Assembly (NCBI GenBank): GCA_033239005.1
Contig: BSQZ01000096.1
Span: 255,501 to 319,500 of the forward strand
Direction of reading: 5' to 3'
DNA from: Lamellibrachia satsuma
Lineage: Eukaryota > Annelida > Polychaeta > Sabellida > Siboglinidae
DNA: 64,000 nucleotides
Shown here piece after piece: positions 1-12,200 of this stretch. The notes under the pieces were generated by a model, which saw nothing but the letters and a program-made list of their open reading frames with translations, was not told the DNA's origin and did not search any database. A program made the translations under genes and the position numbers. Position 1 is the stretch's first letter, and every line of letters begins with the position of its first letter.

Positions 1-192
1 TTGTAGAAGTATTTAAACTACTTTCAGGTATGTTAGTTTAATTATACTGCATACGACGTATATGTTTACCACATCTAGATGTTAACAAATTACATAAAAA
101 TCCATAATGAAAATGCATAAAAGATTAGTTGTGGGAAACGTTTTACACATTATTATTTTATTTCATACATGTGCATTATATGTGTGTTGCAG

Positions 193-283
193 GGAAAACT
201 TCTCGGCAGTTGTGACATGTTTATTTCATACTCAGCGGGCAAAAGTTTAATGGCAGTGCTGCAGCAAAGCCAGCCGGAGGTAG
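193..283 (+). CDS. LINS1: LINS1-like internal exon (first in window)
   Basis: Acceptor tgttgcag precedes 193. Only one frame stays open and reads GKLLGSCDMFISYSAGKSL then MAVLQQSQPEV. Two overlapping donors exist (after 279 or after 283). The second, GGTAG followed by GTAGGA, leaves one base that joins the next exon in phase to give Val-Asp-Cys-Gln, so 283 is chosen. It is a short exon, and its assignment rests on phase, splice sites and general resemblance to the Lines N-terminal helical region. Confidence 0.55.
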
Positions 284-3200
284 GTAGGATGCTGACAACA
301 CAAAACTCATGTGTAGGGTCAATAATTACATAACAGTTGAATCATGACTTTCTTCTAACCACAACCATTGATTTATTTACTCAACATTTCGGCTGCCGTT
401 GACAACCTTCATCAGAAATTCTGGGATGACTAGTTCTTGTCCTGGGATGACTAGTTCTTAATTTTAATCATTCTAGCCAATTGCCTTGTTTATGCTGTAG
501 GATTTGACTGATGGCTTCTTTCAACGGCTGGTTCTCTATGTTCTCAGTGAACAAATCAACACAAATGGAATTATTCACACCCTGGACTTGTTCAGAAATA
601 TACTTGGGAGTAAGAGAAGTGGAACTAAAGAAAATGTGGATCGTTTGACAGGTGGGCACGTATGTGGTAGTGTATGTCATTGATGTCATGAAGGCAATGT
701 GGACCATTTGACAGGTGGGCACATATGTGGTAGTGTATGTCATTGATGTCATGAAGGCAATGTGGACCATTTGACAGGTGGGCACGTATGTGGTAGTGTA
801 TGTCACTGATGTCATGAAGGCAATGTGGACCATTTGACAGGTGGGCACGTATGTGGTAGTGTATGTCACTGATGTCATGAAGGCAATGTGGACCATTTGA
901 CAGGTGGGCACGTATGTGGTAGTGTATGTCATTGATGTCATGAAGGCAATGTGGACCATTTGACAGGTGGGCACGTATGTGGTGGTGTATGTCATTGATG
1001 TCATGAAGGCAATGTGGACCATTTGACAGGTGGGCACATATGTGGCGGTGTATGTCATTGATGTCATGAAGGCAATGTGGACCATTTGACAGGTGGGCAC
1101 ATATGTGGCGGTGTATGTCATTGATGTCATGAAGGCAATGTGGACCATTTGACAGGTGGGCACATATGTGGCGGTGTATGTCATTGATGTCATGAAGGCA
1201 ATGTGGACCATTTGACAGGTGGGCACATATGTGGCGGTGTATGTCATTGATGTCATGAAGGCAATGTGGACCATTTGACAGGTGGGCACGTATGTGGCGG
1301 TGTATGTCATTGATGTCATGAAGGCAATGTGGACCATTTGACAGGTGGACACGTATGTGGCGGTGTATGTCATTGATGTCATGAAGGCAATGTGGACCAT
1401 TTGACAGGTGGGCACGTATGTGGCGGTGTATGTCATTGATGTCATGAAGGCAATGTGGACCATTTGACAGGTGGGCACGTATGTGGCGGTGTATGTCATT
1501 GATGTCATGAAGGCAATGTGGACCATTTGACAGGTGGGCACGTATGTGGCGGTGTATGTCATTGATGTCATGAAGGCAATGTGGACCATTTGACAGGTGG
1601 GCACGTATGTGGCGGTGTATGTCATTGATGTCATGAAGGCAATGTGGACCATTTGACAAGTGGGCACGTATGTGGCGGTGTATGTCATTGATGTCATGAA
1701 GGCAATGTGGACCATTTGACAGGTGGGCACGTATGTGGTGGTGTATGTCATTAATGTCATGAAGGCAATGTGGACCATTTGACAGGTGGGCACATATGTG
1801 GCGGTGTATGTCATTGATGTCATGAAGGCAATGTGGACCATTTGACAGGTGGACACATATGTGGCGGTGTATGTCATTGCTGTCATGAAGGCAATGTGGA
1901 CCATTTGACAGGTGGACACATATGTGGCGGTGTATGTCATTGATGTCATGAAGGCAATGTGGACCATTTGACAGGTGGACACATATGTGGCGGTGTATGT
2001 CATTGATGTCATGAAGGCAATGTGGACCATTTGACAGGTGGACACATATGTGGTGGTGTATGTCACTGATGTCATGAAGGAAATATTTAGTGTAATCTCA
2101 CTGTTTGCACAGTGTTGGAAAGTAGCGTGTCTGTCCTTGGAACAGTGGCTCCACCTGCCTTCATCAGAGCAATGGCAAAGCAGAACGTTCAGACAAACAA
2201 CAACAGCATAATTAAAACATCCACAGCTGCCACAAGAGTCACTGAATGGCACAAGACTTGGGGCCAATTACTTTGTAATAGCGCTGGTCGCAAATGACGT
2301 CACGCGCTGACATGAATATTCATTAGTCCCACATCCAGGTAAGCAGTTGGACAAATAGCTCGGCAAAATGGTCTCCGGCTGTAAAACTTCGCTGCCATTG
2401 TTAACGGAAGACGACATGCATGGCGCTACTTTTGTCTACGCTTAGCTTGAGAATCACAGTGTGGATCAACTACGAATATGGTTAGCGTGTTGTAGGCTAA
2501 AGAGATTGGGAAACAAATCCACGTTGCTGCAAAGGTAAGCATTAAGACTAGCAGCTTACCGCTGATGTCACCATTATTCCGTTAGCTAGCCTGTCATTGT
2601 CACTTTCACGAATTGAAACATCAATTGGTGTTTTGTTTCTAAAAGTAACTAAATGTAATTGGTTTTTTCAATTAATTTTCAGTTACTTTTTCAATTACTT
2701 TGTAACACAACTTATTTACAACAAATAATCACTAAAATATAATATGTTGTGTATGTCATATTTCATTGACATTATGTGTCATAATATGCAGAAATTAAAC
2801 AAAGCTGCTCTAAAATAAATGTTATATTTTGGATTTGAATATGTCTACGGTTGCTCTGTTTACACACTCTTATTTCAATATGGAATTGATAAATGGGATT
2901 GGTATTTTGGAATTGATATTTTTGAGGTGGAATTGGTCTGTGTAACTTGTGTGTATTCAGACCCCATGTGTGAATGGCGGAAAGGTCTGGCTTCACTAGA
3001 CTAGTCCTACACCCGCCCACAGGTAGACAATTGATTCTAAGACATCTAATGCCTAAACAACATCCTAATTACATATGAGGCAGATAAATGCCTAAGCAAC
3101 ATCACAGTTGATTTTAAGGCATCTAATGCCTAAACACCCACACAGTCGAGTCTCTGCCATTCATCAGGCCTACCCTTACCGCCCATCTGTACATGGGAGA

Positions 3201-6200
3201 TGGAGATGATTTCCTGGTCGTCGTGAACAGAGGGTTGTCGTCGTTTGATGTTGCACTTCGGCAGTTGTGCAATCTGCGTCAAAGAGTGTCTCCTCCGCAG
3301 CCGAAGAGCGTACCATCTGCAGTTGGAAAGTGGGCCGTACTCTGCCAAAGAGTATACCGTCTGCAGTTGAAGAGTGGGTCGCCCCATGCACTATCTGCAC
3401 TTTGTTACCTCACAAGTATATCCATCTACCCCATTCTATCTACGTTGCACCTCTCAGTTGTGTGCTCGATCACTACTTCTCTTACGTTTCCCCTTCTCCT
3501 TCTAAACTTTAGTGGAGAGTATACGATTCTATCAACATATGCAAAGTCTTATTTTCCTCGTGCCTTCACTTGACATCCCGGCACCCACACTGGGCTACAT
3601 GAGCCTTCTGTGTCCACTCTAGGGGTCAGACCACAGTTGATCTTCCTGTTTATTGTTTCACACGAATGTAAGGCATACTGAATTGTGATATGTGAAATTA
3701 AACAATTCACAGCAGGCATATTTACAGGTTTGTTTGTAGAAACTATTTCCTGCGAAATGCATTGTTTTTCTAGTTTAACACACCGAGGGATTCATTTGAA
3801 TTTTTTTGCTATTTGGATATTTTGTAAACATTGATGGGCATTGGGCATTTTAAAAGAGCTGGAGGTATGTGATTTTAAAAAAAATTGGTCAGCATGTCAT
3901 TTATAATAGTTTTATTATGCTTTGCAGCCAAAAAGGCTGAATAGTACATGTGTAGGCATACGTGGTAAATACAGTTATATACATTAAAAGGGATAACAAA
4001 TAAAAAGCAATGAATTGATAAAACATTTAATTGCATATAAATAAATATAGTGTAAATCAAGTATAAATATAGTTTTCTTATAATCAGACAAGACATTTAC
4101 TTGGCCACTGATGCAATTTTGCACTGTGGTCTGACCTCTCTACTTCACCGTGTTCTGCCCCCCGAGATGATCACATGTGTCTCCAGTCTCTTGTTATACT
4201 CCTTGTTTCTGAGATAACACATGACACTAGTTCACCAATCAATGTCTCATAATCTAATTTACTAAGAAATCACCCCTTAAACATTAGTGTAAATAACCTA
4301 AAACACCCCTAAACCGGGTAATACTCCGGTCCTTGCCTACTTAACATGCATCATTCTGTAAGATAAACAAACCATCCACACCATAGATACGGACACAGGC
4401 AGGCTTGAGGGAACAAATTACATAATATTGGTCGGCTCCAACAAAGGCTGATGCATTCATTCATACTTGAAAGGTTTAACTAATAAATAAAGAAACAGGA
4501 AATAATATTCTGATAAACAGTATCACCACATCTGAGTGAATACCACTTGGTGTGAATCAGCACTGGACCACCTGGAAAACATTGACCCTATGAACGGGGA
4601 TGGGCAGGTCTCACCTAAGTAAGCGAAAATGGGATTACAATAACATCCTTGATACCTGCGACTGCGGCAAGATCCAGACCATGAACTGAGTTGTTGCCTT
4701 CTGATGAACTGTGCTCCTGACAGATATTGTGTCTGATACAATTGGTTGTGCACACTTAATTGGAAAGACCTGATGTGATGATGATCTCACTGTTATAATA
4801 TGAAACTGCAGAATTCAACCATCTTGTTGGTTATGACATTTTTATAAAGCATGTGATTAAATAAAAATATACCAGTAATTTTGTACACTCTAAAGTTATT
4901 TGGCCATGTATAAATAAAAAATGAATTATTCCTAAATGTACAAAGTTTGATCGGTTTTTTTATCGTAAAACTAATGTTATTTATTAGTATCAATTCATCT
5001 CGTCTATTCTGATGTGTTTCAATGTTTTAATACAATTTGACTGTTTTATGTTTATTTTGAATGTTTCTGTACAAATATCATGTTTACATTTCTGATACAT
5101 TGAAGTCTATTCCAACACCAAATTGCCTTCTCTGGTGAGTATTCAGGTTATACTACATAGTATGTATAGTATTCAGGTTGTACTACATAGTATGATTTTA
5201 CTTTAAAAAAACGACCAGACTTCGTACATTAAACATATTTCTGTCATTTTGTATGCTCTGAAGTTATTTAACCATGTATTTAACCATGTATAAATAAATT
5301 GTCATTTGAATTAGTTCCGTACTTTTTGCTATTCTTCATTGTAGACTGTCAAGACCTTTGCTTCAGAGACATCTCCCGGCTGTGGACTAAAATTGTGCAG
5401 CGATTCTTGGCAACATCACAAGGGGGCGATAATCGAGACAGTCATCGTCACCATGGAGATGACATCATGTATTCATTTCTATCTTTGTGGGCAAAACTTC
5501 TCAAATTCGCACGTGCCAAAACTTGTCAAGACACAGCGGATGAGAAATGCAGTATTGATTTCGTCGAATGTGCCGTAGAGTTAGCGAAACATGTGTCACT
5601 ACAGAGCTTTCTCGTTGGATGCTTCAGTAAGGCTGTCTATGTTCTCAACCACAGTCTTCCAACTGCCTCTCAACTGGCAATGACACACACGACTCAGATT
5701 GGCTCTTCTGGCACTTTGGTCCAGTTTATCATCGATAACACCGAGTCTCTGTTGGCATCAGTCCCAAAACGGGATGGCATTCTCTTTTTTGGGGGGACTT
5801 ATTGTGAGAGGGCAGGGCATGTCGGTGGGAGTGGTACGGATGTGCTGCAGAATGACCATTCTGGACAACAGGCAGTTGATGACAGAGGAATGCGTGGCGT
5901 GGCACTGGTCATTATAAAGTCATGCGCCATAGCGATTTCACATGTTGAAGGTAGGTTGATTAGATGGTTTACCAGTTATGTAGAAGGTAGGTTGATTAGA
6001 TGGTTTACCAGTTATGTTGAAGGTAGGTTGATTAGATGGTTTAGTTCCGGTGTAGGCCTATATACATTGTCCTTTACTGTAATATTTGCTACAGACACGG
6101 GTCAAAGACCATCCTCCATGGCCTGGGGGGTCTTGAGCTCTTAAGACCCCCCTGAATCCACTGCTGGGGTATCAAGAACACTGGATGTTGAAGCTTATGT

Positions 6201-9200
6201 TGCTGCTGCGTGCTGTATAGACATTACTAGTGCCATAGTTGTCTGTACACACAATGACACATGCGCAGTAGAGGCAACAGCCAAACTCCAGCATGACTAT
6301 TGTGATTCTCTCATAGGAGAAACGAGATTACGTTTTTAATTTTTTTCAATTAGGTTTATCATTATTATGTTTTAGAAACCGCTTGTATTTTTTTAGTATC
6401 TTATTTTATGAACGCTGCACACAAATTTCCCTCCATGGGAATATAAAGTATTGTTGTATTGTATTATATTGTATTGTATTGTATTGAGATGTTAGGTTTT
6501 TTATAGTGCAATGACAAAAGTATGTGTTGGGTGATTGTATTGTAGATATTAACTAAACATTTAGATTTTGTTTTCACATCACAAATCTTCTGTTTAGTGG
6601 CTGTAGTTTATTTGCTGGTTATGGTATTTTGTTTCAGTTTATGCATAAATATATTTAATCTTATTGAAACGTACATATTTAAAGTTTGACCATATTGTGG
6701 ATTCTCATAAATACCATATACAGTGTGTACATAGAGTTAACTGTTGTCATTACACTTGACGTCGACACCCAGCATACCTGTGTTTGTAGTAGCACTGCAA
6801 CACATTTAAGCATTACCCATGCAACTGCAGACACATGCAGTACTAGGAATTGTCAGAATTTCAACATTTAAAAGATACTTCATTTACACAAGATTAAATC
6901 CACCTGTAATTACATAAGGAAGTTGGGCTATTTCAGTAAGTTGTTTTTCCTAAATGTTTGTGGGCTGGATGAAGTTTTGTAATGGATTTTTGATGTGTAA
7001 GATGTAAAATAGAATTACATAAAACGTGTAAAATAACTTTTCAAGTCAATAGTTTATATTTTGCTAGTAAGTTATAAATCCATAGACTATTTGGTGTCTT
7101 ATTTAGTAATACTGGAAAATTGGCAATGAATATACTTTAAAGCTGCCTCAAGCAATTCATTGAGCCCTTCATGAATCAGATTTGTTGATGTTCAAGTCTA
7201 TAGTGTACGAATAGTTTAAGTAATATACACAGTCGGTTTAATAAAGTGCATACTTTTGTTAAAATAGTTTAAGTAACAGTCGGTTTAATAAAGGAGTGCA
7301 TACTTTTGTTAAAATAGTTTAAGTAATAATAATAATGTTTTTAATTCAGACAAAAAGTCCATAGATATACATAAAATACATGTAGAGATATGTATATATA
7401 AAACACACACATTGAGCATAAAAATAAATATGTCAGGTAAACGTAGAAATATACATACATATATACATGCATACATACATACACATATATATATATACAT
7501 ACATATATATATATACACACATACATATATATATACATACATACACATACATATGTATAATAAGTTTATTGCTTTAGACAATCAGCAGTTTGTTTATATA
7601 AAATATTTTTAAAAAAATTATTTATATTTTTTATAATATACAGTCGGTTTAATAAAGTACATACTTTTGTTAAAATCATCGAAAAAACTTACTTTGATTG
7701 TTAGATCGGGTAACTTGTGAAAGTGTGAATAGCTGTCATGTGACAGTATAGAGGCAGACAACACACAGCCAGTCTTGCTCGATTTTTTTAGCTGAATTTT
7801 TAGTTGGCTGAAAATAATCTAATAGTTTGTCCAATGATTTCATCAAAACTAAATAACAAATGTGCACAAAGAAGCTAACATGTCGTAGTTGATACTTGAT
7901 AATTATTCTGAATTGAGATGATCAGAAAATCTAATTGAAGGTATGGAGATGAATAGGTTCTCTGTGAGACACTGGTGCTTTCATGCAGAAAGCCAGACCG
8001 ATGACCAGTTGGCCAGAGTGACCAAGACACTGATGCAGCTAAAGAGACACATTGATGAGAATGCCAGCTTGACCAGCAATGACCATTGGTTGACCGGACT
8101 ATTTGCTGACCAAGATGACCAACTACTCGAAGCCCTACTGTGTCTACTTTGTGTGGTTGGTGGCTGCAGGAAAAGGTATGTGAATTACTTCATTACAGTT
8201 GTGCTGTATTTATCTTCACTTTTGAAGAATCACTTAGCTGTGGAAACTCAACATGTTGATAAAATGCCAGTACCTACAGGCTTAGGGGCCATATCAAAAC
8301 ATTGATGTTTCGTACTAAACAAAATCAATGTAATTTACCCTGGTACTCCCGTGCCCCCACATGAAACTTTGTGTCACACTGACCACTGGACACCCATGAA
8401 CATGTCCTCGTCCTTCCTGCTGTAGCCTTCACGTACCGTATTCAGTTATAACACAAGAATGCCTCATGCAGTCAGTCAGCAGTGGGAGAGGCACTCGTAG
8501 TCAGCAGTGGCAGAGGCACTCACAGTCAGCAGCAGAGAGGCACTCACAGTCAGCAGCAGAGAGGCACTCACAGTCAGCAGCAGAGAGGCACTCACAGTCA
8601 GCAGCAGACACACTCGCAGTCTGCAGCAGAGAGGCACTCACAGTCAGCAGCAGAGAGGCATTCACAGTCAGCAGCAGAGAGGCACTCACAGTCAGCAGTG
8701 GGAGAGGCACTCACAGTCAGCAGTGGGAGAGGCACTCACAGTCAGCAGTGGGAGAGGCACTCACAGTCAGCAGCATAGAGGCACTTACAATCTGCAGTGG
8801 GAGAGGCACTCACAGTCAGCAGCAGAGAGGCACTCACAGTCAGCAGTGGGAGAGGCACTCATAGTCAGCAGTGGGAGAGGCAGTCAGTCAGCAGTGGGAG
8901 AGGCACTCACAGTCAGCAGCAGAGAGGCACTCACAGTCAGCAGTGGGAGAGGCACTCACAGTCAGCAGCAGAGAGGCACTCACAGTCAGCAGCAGAGAGG
9001 CACTCACAGTCAGCAGCAGAGAGGCACTCACAGTCAGCAGTGGGAGAGGCACTCAGTCAGAAAAATACATAAATATCCAATGCCAAACAAAACAACTCTA
9101 AGCTCTAGGGTTGGGTTCATTTGTAATTGCATCATGTAGTTACAATTACAGTGTAATAGTAATTGATTTTACACTGACTGATGTAGCTGTAATATTACAA

Positions 9201-12200
9201 TGATTGTAATTTTTTACTGAAATTGTAAATTATAACTGTTAACATGAATTCACATAAAATCCTGTCTAAAATGAGCTGTAATAATTCATGTAATATTCCT
9301 TTATAAAATAATGTACAAAGTTGTATTCAGCTAACTGTGATTTTGCATAGCATTGTAATTGATTTTTTTAAGTGATATAATTGTAATTTTTATGATGCTG
9401 TGTAATTGTAAGTGTCAAACATCAATGTCTTGAGATGCCCCCTTACTGAGATGTCATCTTTACAGATAATCTGACGCAAATATGCATTCGTCATGGTAAC
9501 ACATGCACTCCAGGCTACATTTCCCTGTTGAACTAGGCATTTTTCAAGTTATTTTGTCAAAATGTTTAATAGAATCTGGCAGAGTCGGCTGGTTATACTC
9601 TATATTCATTTTTAATACACAGCGGGAGGTTGGGCAAAATGGAAGAGTGGAGGGTGGGGGAGGAATGCAGAGGGGACTACAAACGGGCAGAGTTAGGGAG
9701 GGAAATGGAAGAGTGGAGGGTGGGGGAGAAATGCAGAGGGGACTACAAACGGGCAGAGTTAGGGAGGGAAATGGAAGAGTGGAGGGTGGGGGAGGAATGC
9801 AGAGGGGACTACAAACGGGCAGAGTTAGGGAGGGAAATGGAAGAGTGGAGGGTGGGGGAGGAATGCAGAGGGGACTACAAACGGGCAGAGTTAGGGAGGG
9901 AAATGGAAGAGTGGAGGGTGGGGGAGGAATGCAGAGGGGACTACAAACGGGCAGAGTTAGGGAGGGAAATGGAAGAGTGGAGGGTGGGGGAGGAATGCAG
10001 AGGGGACTACAAACGGGCAGAGTTAGGGAGGGAAATGGAAGAGTGGAGGGTGGGGGAGGAATGCAGAGGGCAGAGTTAGGGAGGGAAATGCAAGGAATAA
10101 AAGACAATTAGGGAGAAAGTGGATCAGGGAGGAAATTGGAGGAGAAAATGAGTGGGAAAAAGTTGAAAACATGAGATGGTGAGGAGGAACTGAAGGAAGC
10201 ATACGAGGGAGAAAGATGATTATAAAGAGGGGAGAGATTGGGGACAAGGAAGGAGGACAGAAGGAACAGAAGAGGGGAAAGGTGTAGAAGAAGGGAGAAA
10301 TGGGAGGGTGGAAGACATGACAGAAGGGAATGAGTGGGAGAGTGGAAGACATGACAAGGTAAGGAATGGGAGAGGTGGAAGACAGGACAGAAGGTAAGGA
10401 ATGGGAGAGGTGGAAGACATGACAGAAGGGAAGGAATGGGAGAGGTGGAAGACAGGACAGAAGGGAAGGAGTGGGAGAGGTGGAAGACATGACGGAATGG
10501 AAGGCATGGGATAGGTGGAAGACATGACAGAAGGGAAGGAATGGGAGAGGTGGAAGACATGCCAGAAGGGAAGGCATGGGAGAGGTGGAAGACAGGACAG
10601 AAGGGAAGGAATGGGAGAGGTGGAAGACAGGACAGAAGGGAAGGAGTGGGAGAGGTGGAAGACATGACAGAAGGGAAGGAATGGGAGAGGTGGAAGACAG
10701 GACAGAAGGGAAGGAATGGGAGAGGTGGAAGACAAGACAGAAGGGAAGGAGTGGGAGAGGTGGAAGACATGACAGAAGGGAAGGAGTGGGAGAGGTGGAA
10801 GACAGGACAGAAGGGAAGGAGTGGGAGAGGTGGAAGACATGACGGAATGGAAGACATGGGATAGGTGGAAGACATGATAGAAGGGAAGGAATGGGAGAGG
10901 TGGAAGACAGGACAGAAGGGAAGGAGTGGGAGAGGTGGAAGACATGATAGAAGGGAAGGAATGGGATAGGTGGTGGACATGACAGAAGGGAAAGAATGGG
11001 AGAGGTGGAAGACATGACAGAAGGGAAGTCATGGGGGAGGTGGAAGACATGACAAAAGGGAAGGCATGGGAGAGGTGGAGGTCATGACAGAAGGGAAGGC
11101 ATGGGAGAGGTGGAGGAAGAAGACATTGATAAAGATGAGCAGTGAATAAAAACTACATTAAAACATGAGTAAGACCTTTACTGATTATTTCACATCGTGA
11201 TTACTTTTCAAGAAACTTTCTGTATTCTTTCTAAGTATTTATGAATTACTTTTGTAGACATGGCCTGGACCTGGCCTGCACTGACTGCGGCCGAGCCCTA
11301 GATCCCCACACCCTCTTCCTGCACTTCCTTGGACACGCCTGCTGGGATCACTCAGTCCTTCTTGACTTCCTCTCTTCCCCAGAGACGTGCTTCCTGGTTC
11401 TTCTGGTCAAGCAACTGCACTGCATGGCCCATGACTGGGTGGCATTCTGTCACGCATGTCGTCGTTACAGCGAGACAGTAGAAAATGGAGTTGATGACAG
11501 AGATCTCAGTGAGGCATTGGAAGAAACTCATAGGAATCTCCATGAGGAGTTTCTTGAGGACAACAGAAATATGCCTTGTGAAACATGCAGTAGAGTTCAT
11601 CAAGAAACTCACCAGGGTCGCAAGGTTGTGCAAGATGGAGACATCGGGAAAGCGGTGATAAATACTGACAGTGATCGCACACATCTCAGGATGTTAGTGA
11701 GTTACTCTGATTCGGAGGACAGCTGTAATGGAAACTGTGATAGAACTTGTGACGATTGTCACAGTGACAGACATGAGGAGGAAATAGTTGAAGGTGTTTA
11801 CAATGACAGGTATACTTGTGGCAGGGGTCCATTGGCATTCTTAGACATAAATGAGTCAGATGCTAGTCAAATTGCATCAAAACTCCACAGCAGCAGTTGT
11901 AAAAGTGGACATGTTAAAAGAACTTTGTATAGTACTTTGTATAGTGGCCCTGCATCTTCAGTAGTAATGATGGATGACGATTCATCAAAAGCTGTAGCAG
12001 GAAAGAGTCGTGTATCACATTTATGCGACACATCAGACACACAGAATACTAGTTCAAAGGTCAGGGTTACACAAATATGTAACTTTCAGAAGGGCAGACA
12101 TCTTGATTGCACCCGAACAATGGACACAGTATCACAACCGAGAGACACATTTATACCTGGTGATATGATAAGTCAACTAATAACTGAGTCAGATTCAGAA

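Larger units (their letters stand above)
284..5344 (+). other. Large LINS1-like intron, repeat filled
   Basis: About 5 kb between two recognised exons. It holds a Penelope-like 3' remnant (335-460), a 63-bp minisatellite (about 617-2090), a promoter-like stretch with a CRE motif (2285-2540), an AATTG/AATTCC-rich stretch (about 2590-2960), a degenerate cluster of related TCTGCAGTTG-type phrases (3180-3400) and a TIR element (3622-4137). I see no convincing additional exon between 4143 and 5344, which is AT-rich with short degenerate repeats such as two copies of ATTCAGGTT.TACTACATAG at 5142-5192. Confidence 0.55.

Noticed and set aside
468..2267. A 599-codon open frame on - through the 63-bp array
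   Set aside because: The unit is exactly 21 codons, so frames on both strands stay open by periodicity. No start context, domain or splice support.
7309..7612. Tyr/Ile/Cys-rich short frames
   Set aside because: TA/TACA microsatellite translated in several frames.
10023..11050. Pro/Ser-rich 276-330-codon frames on -
   Set aside because: Read-through of the 35-bp intronic array in the LINS1-like gene; three frames are open at once.
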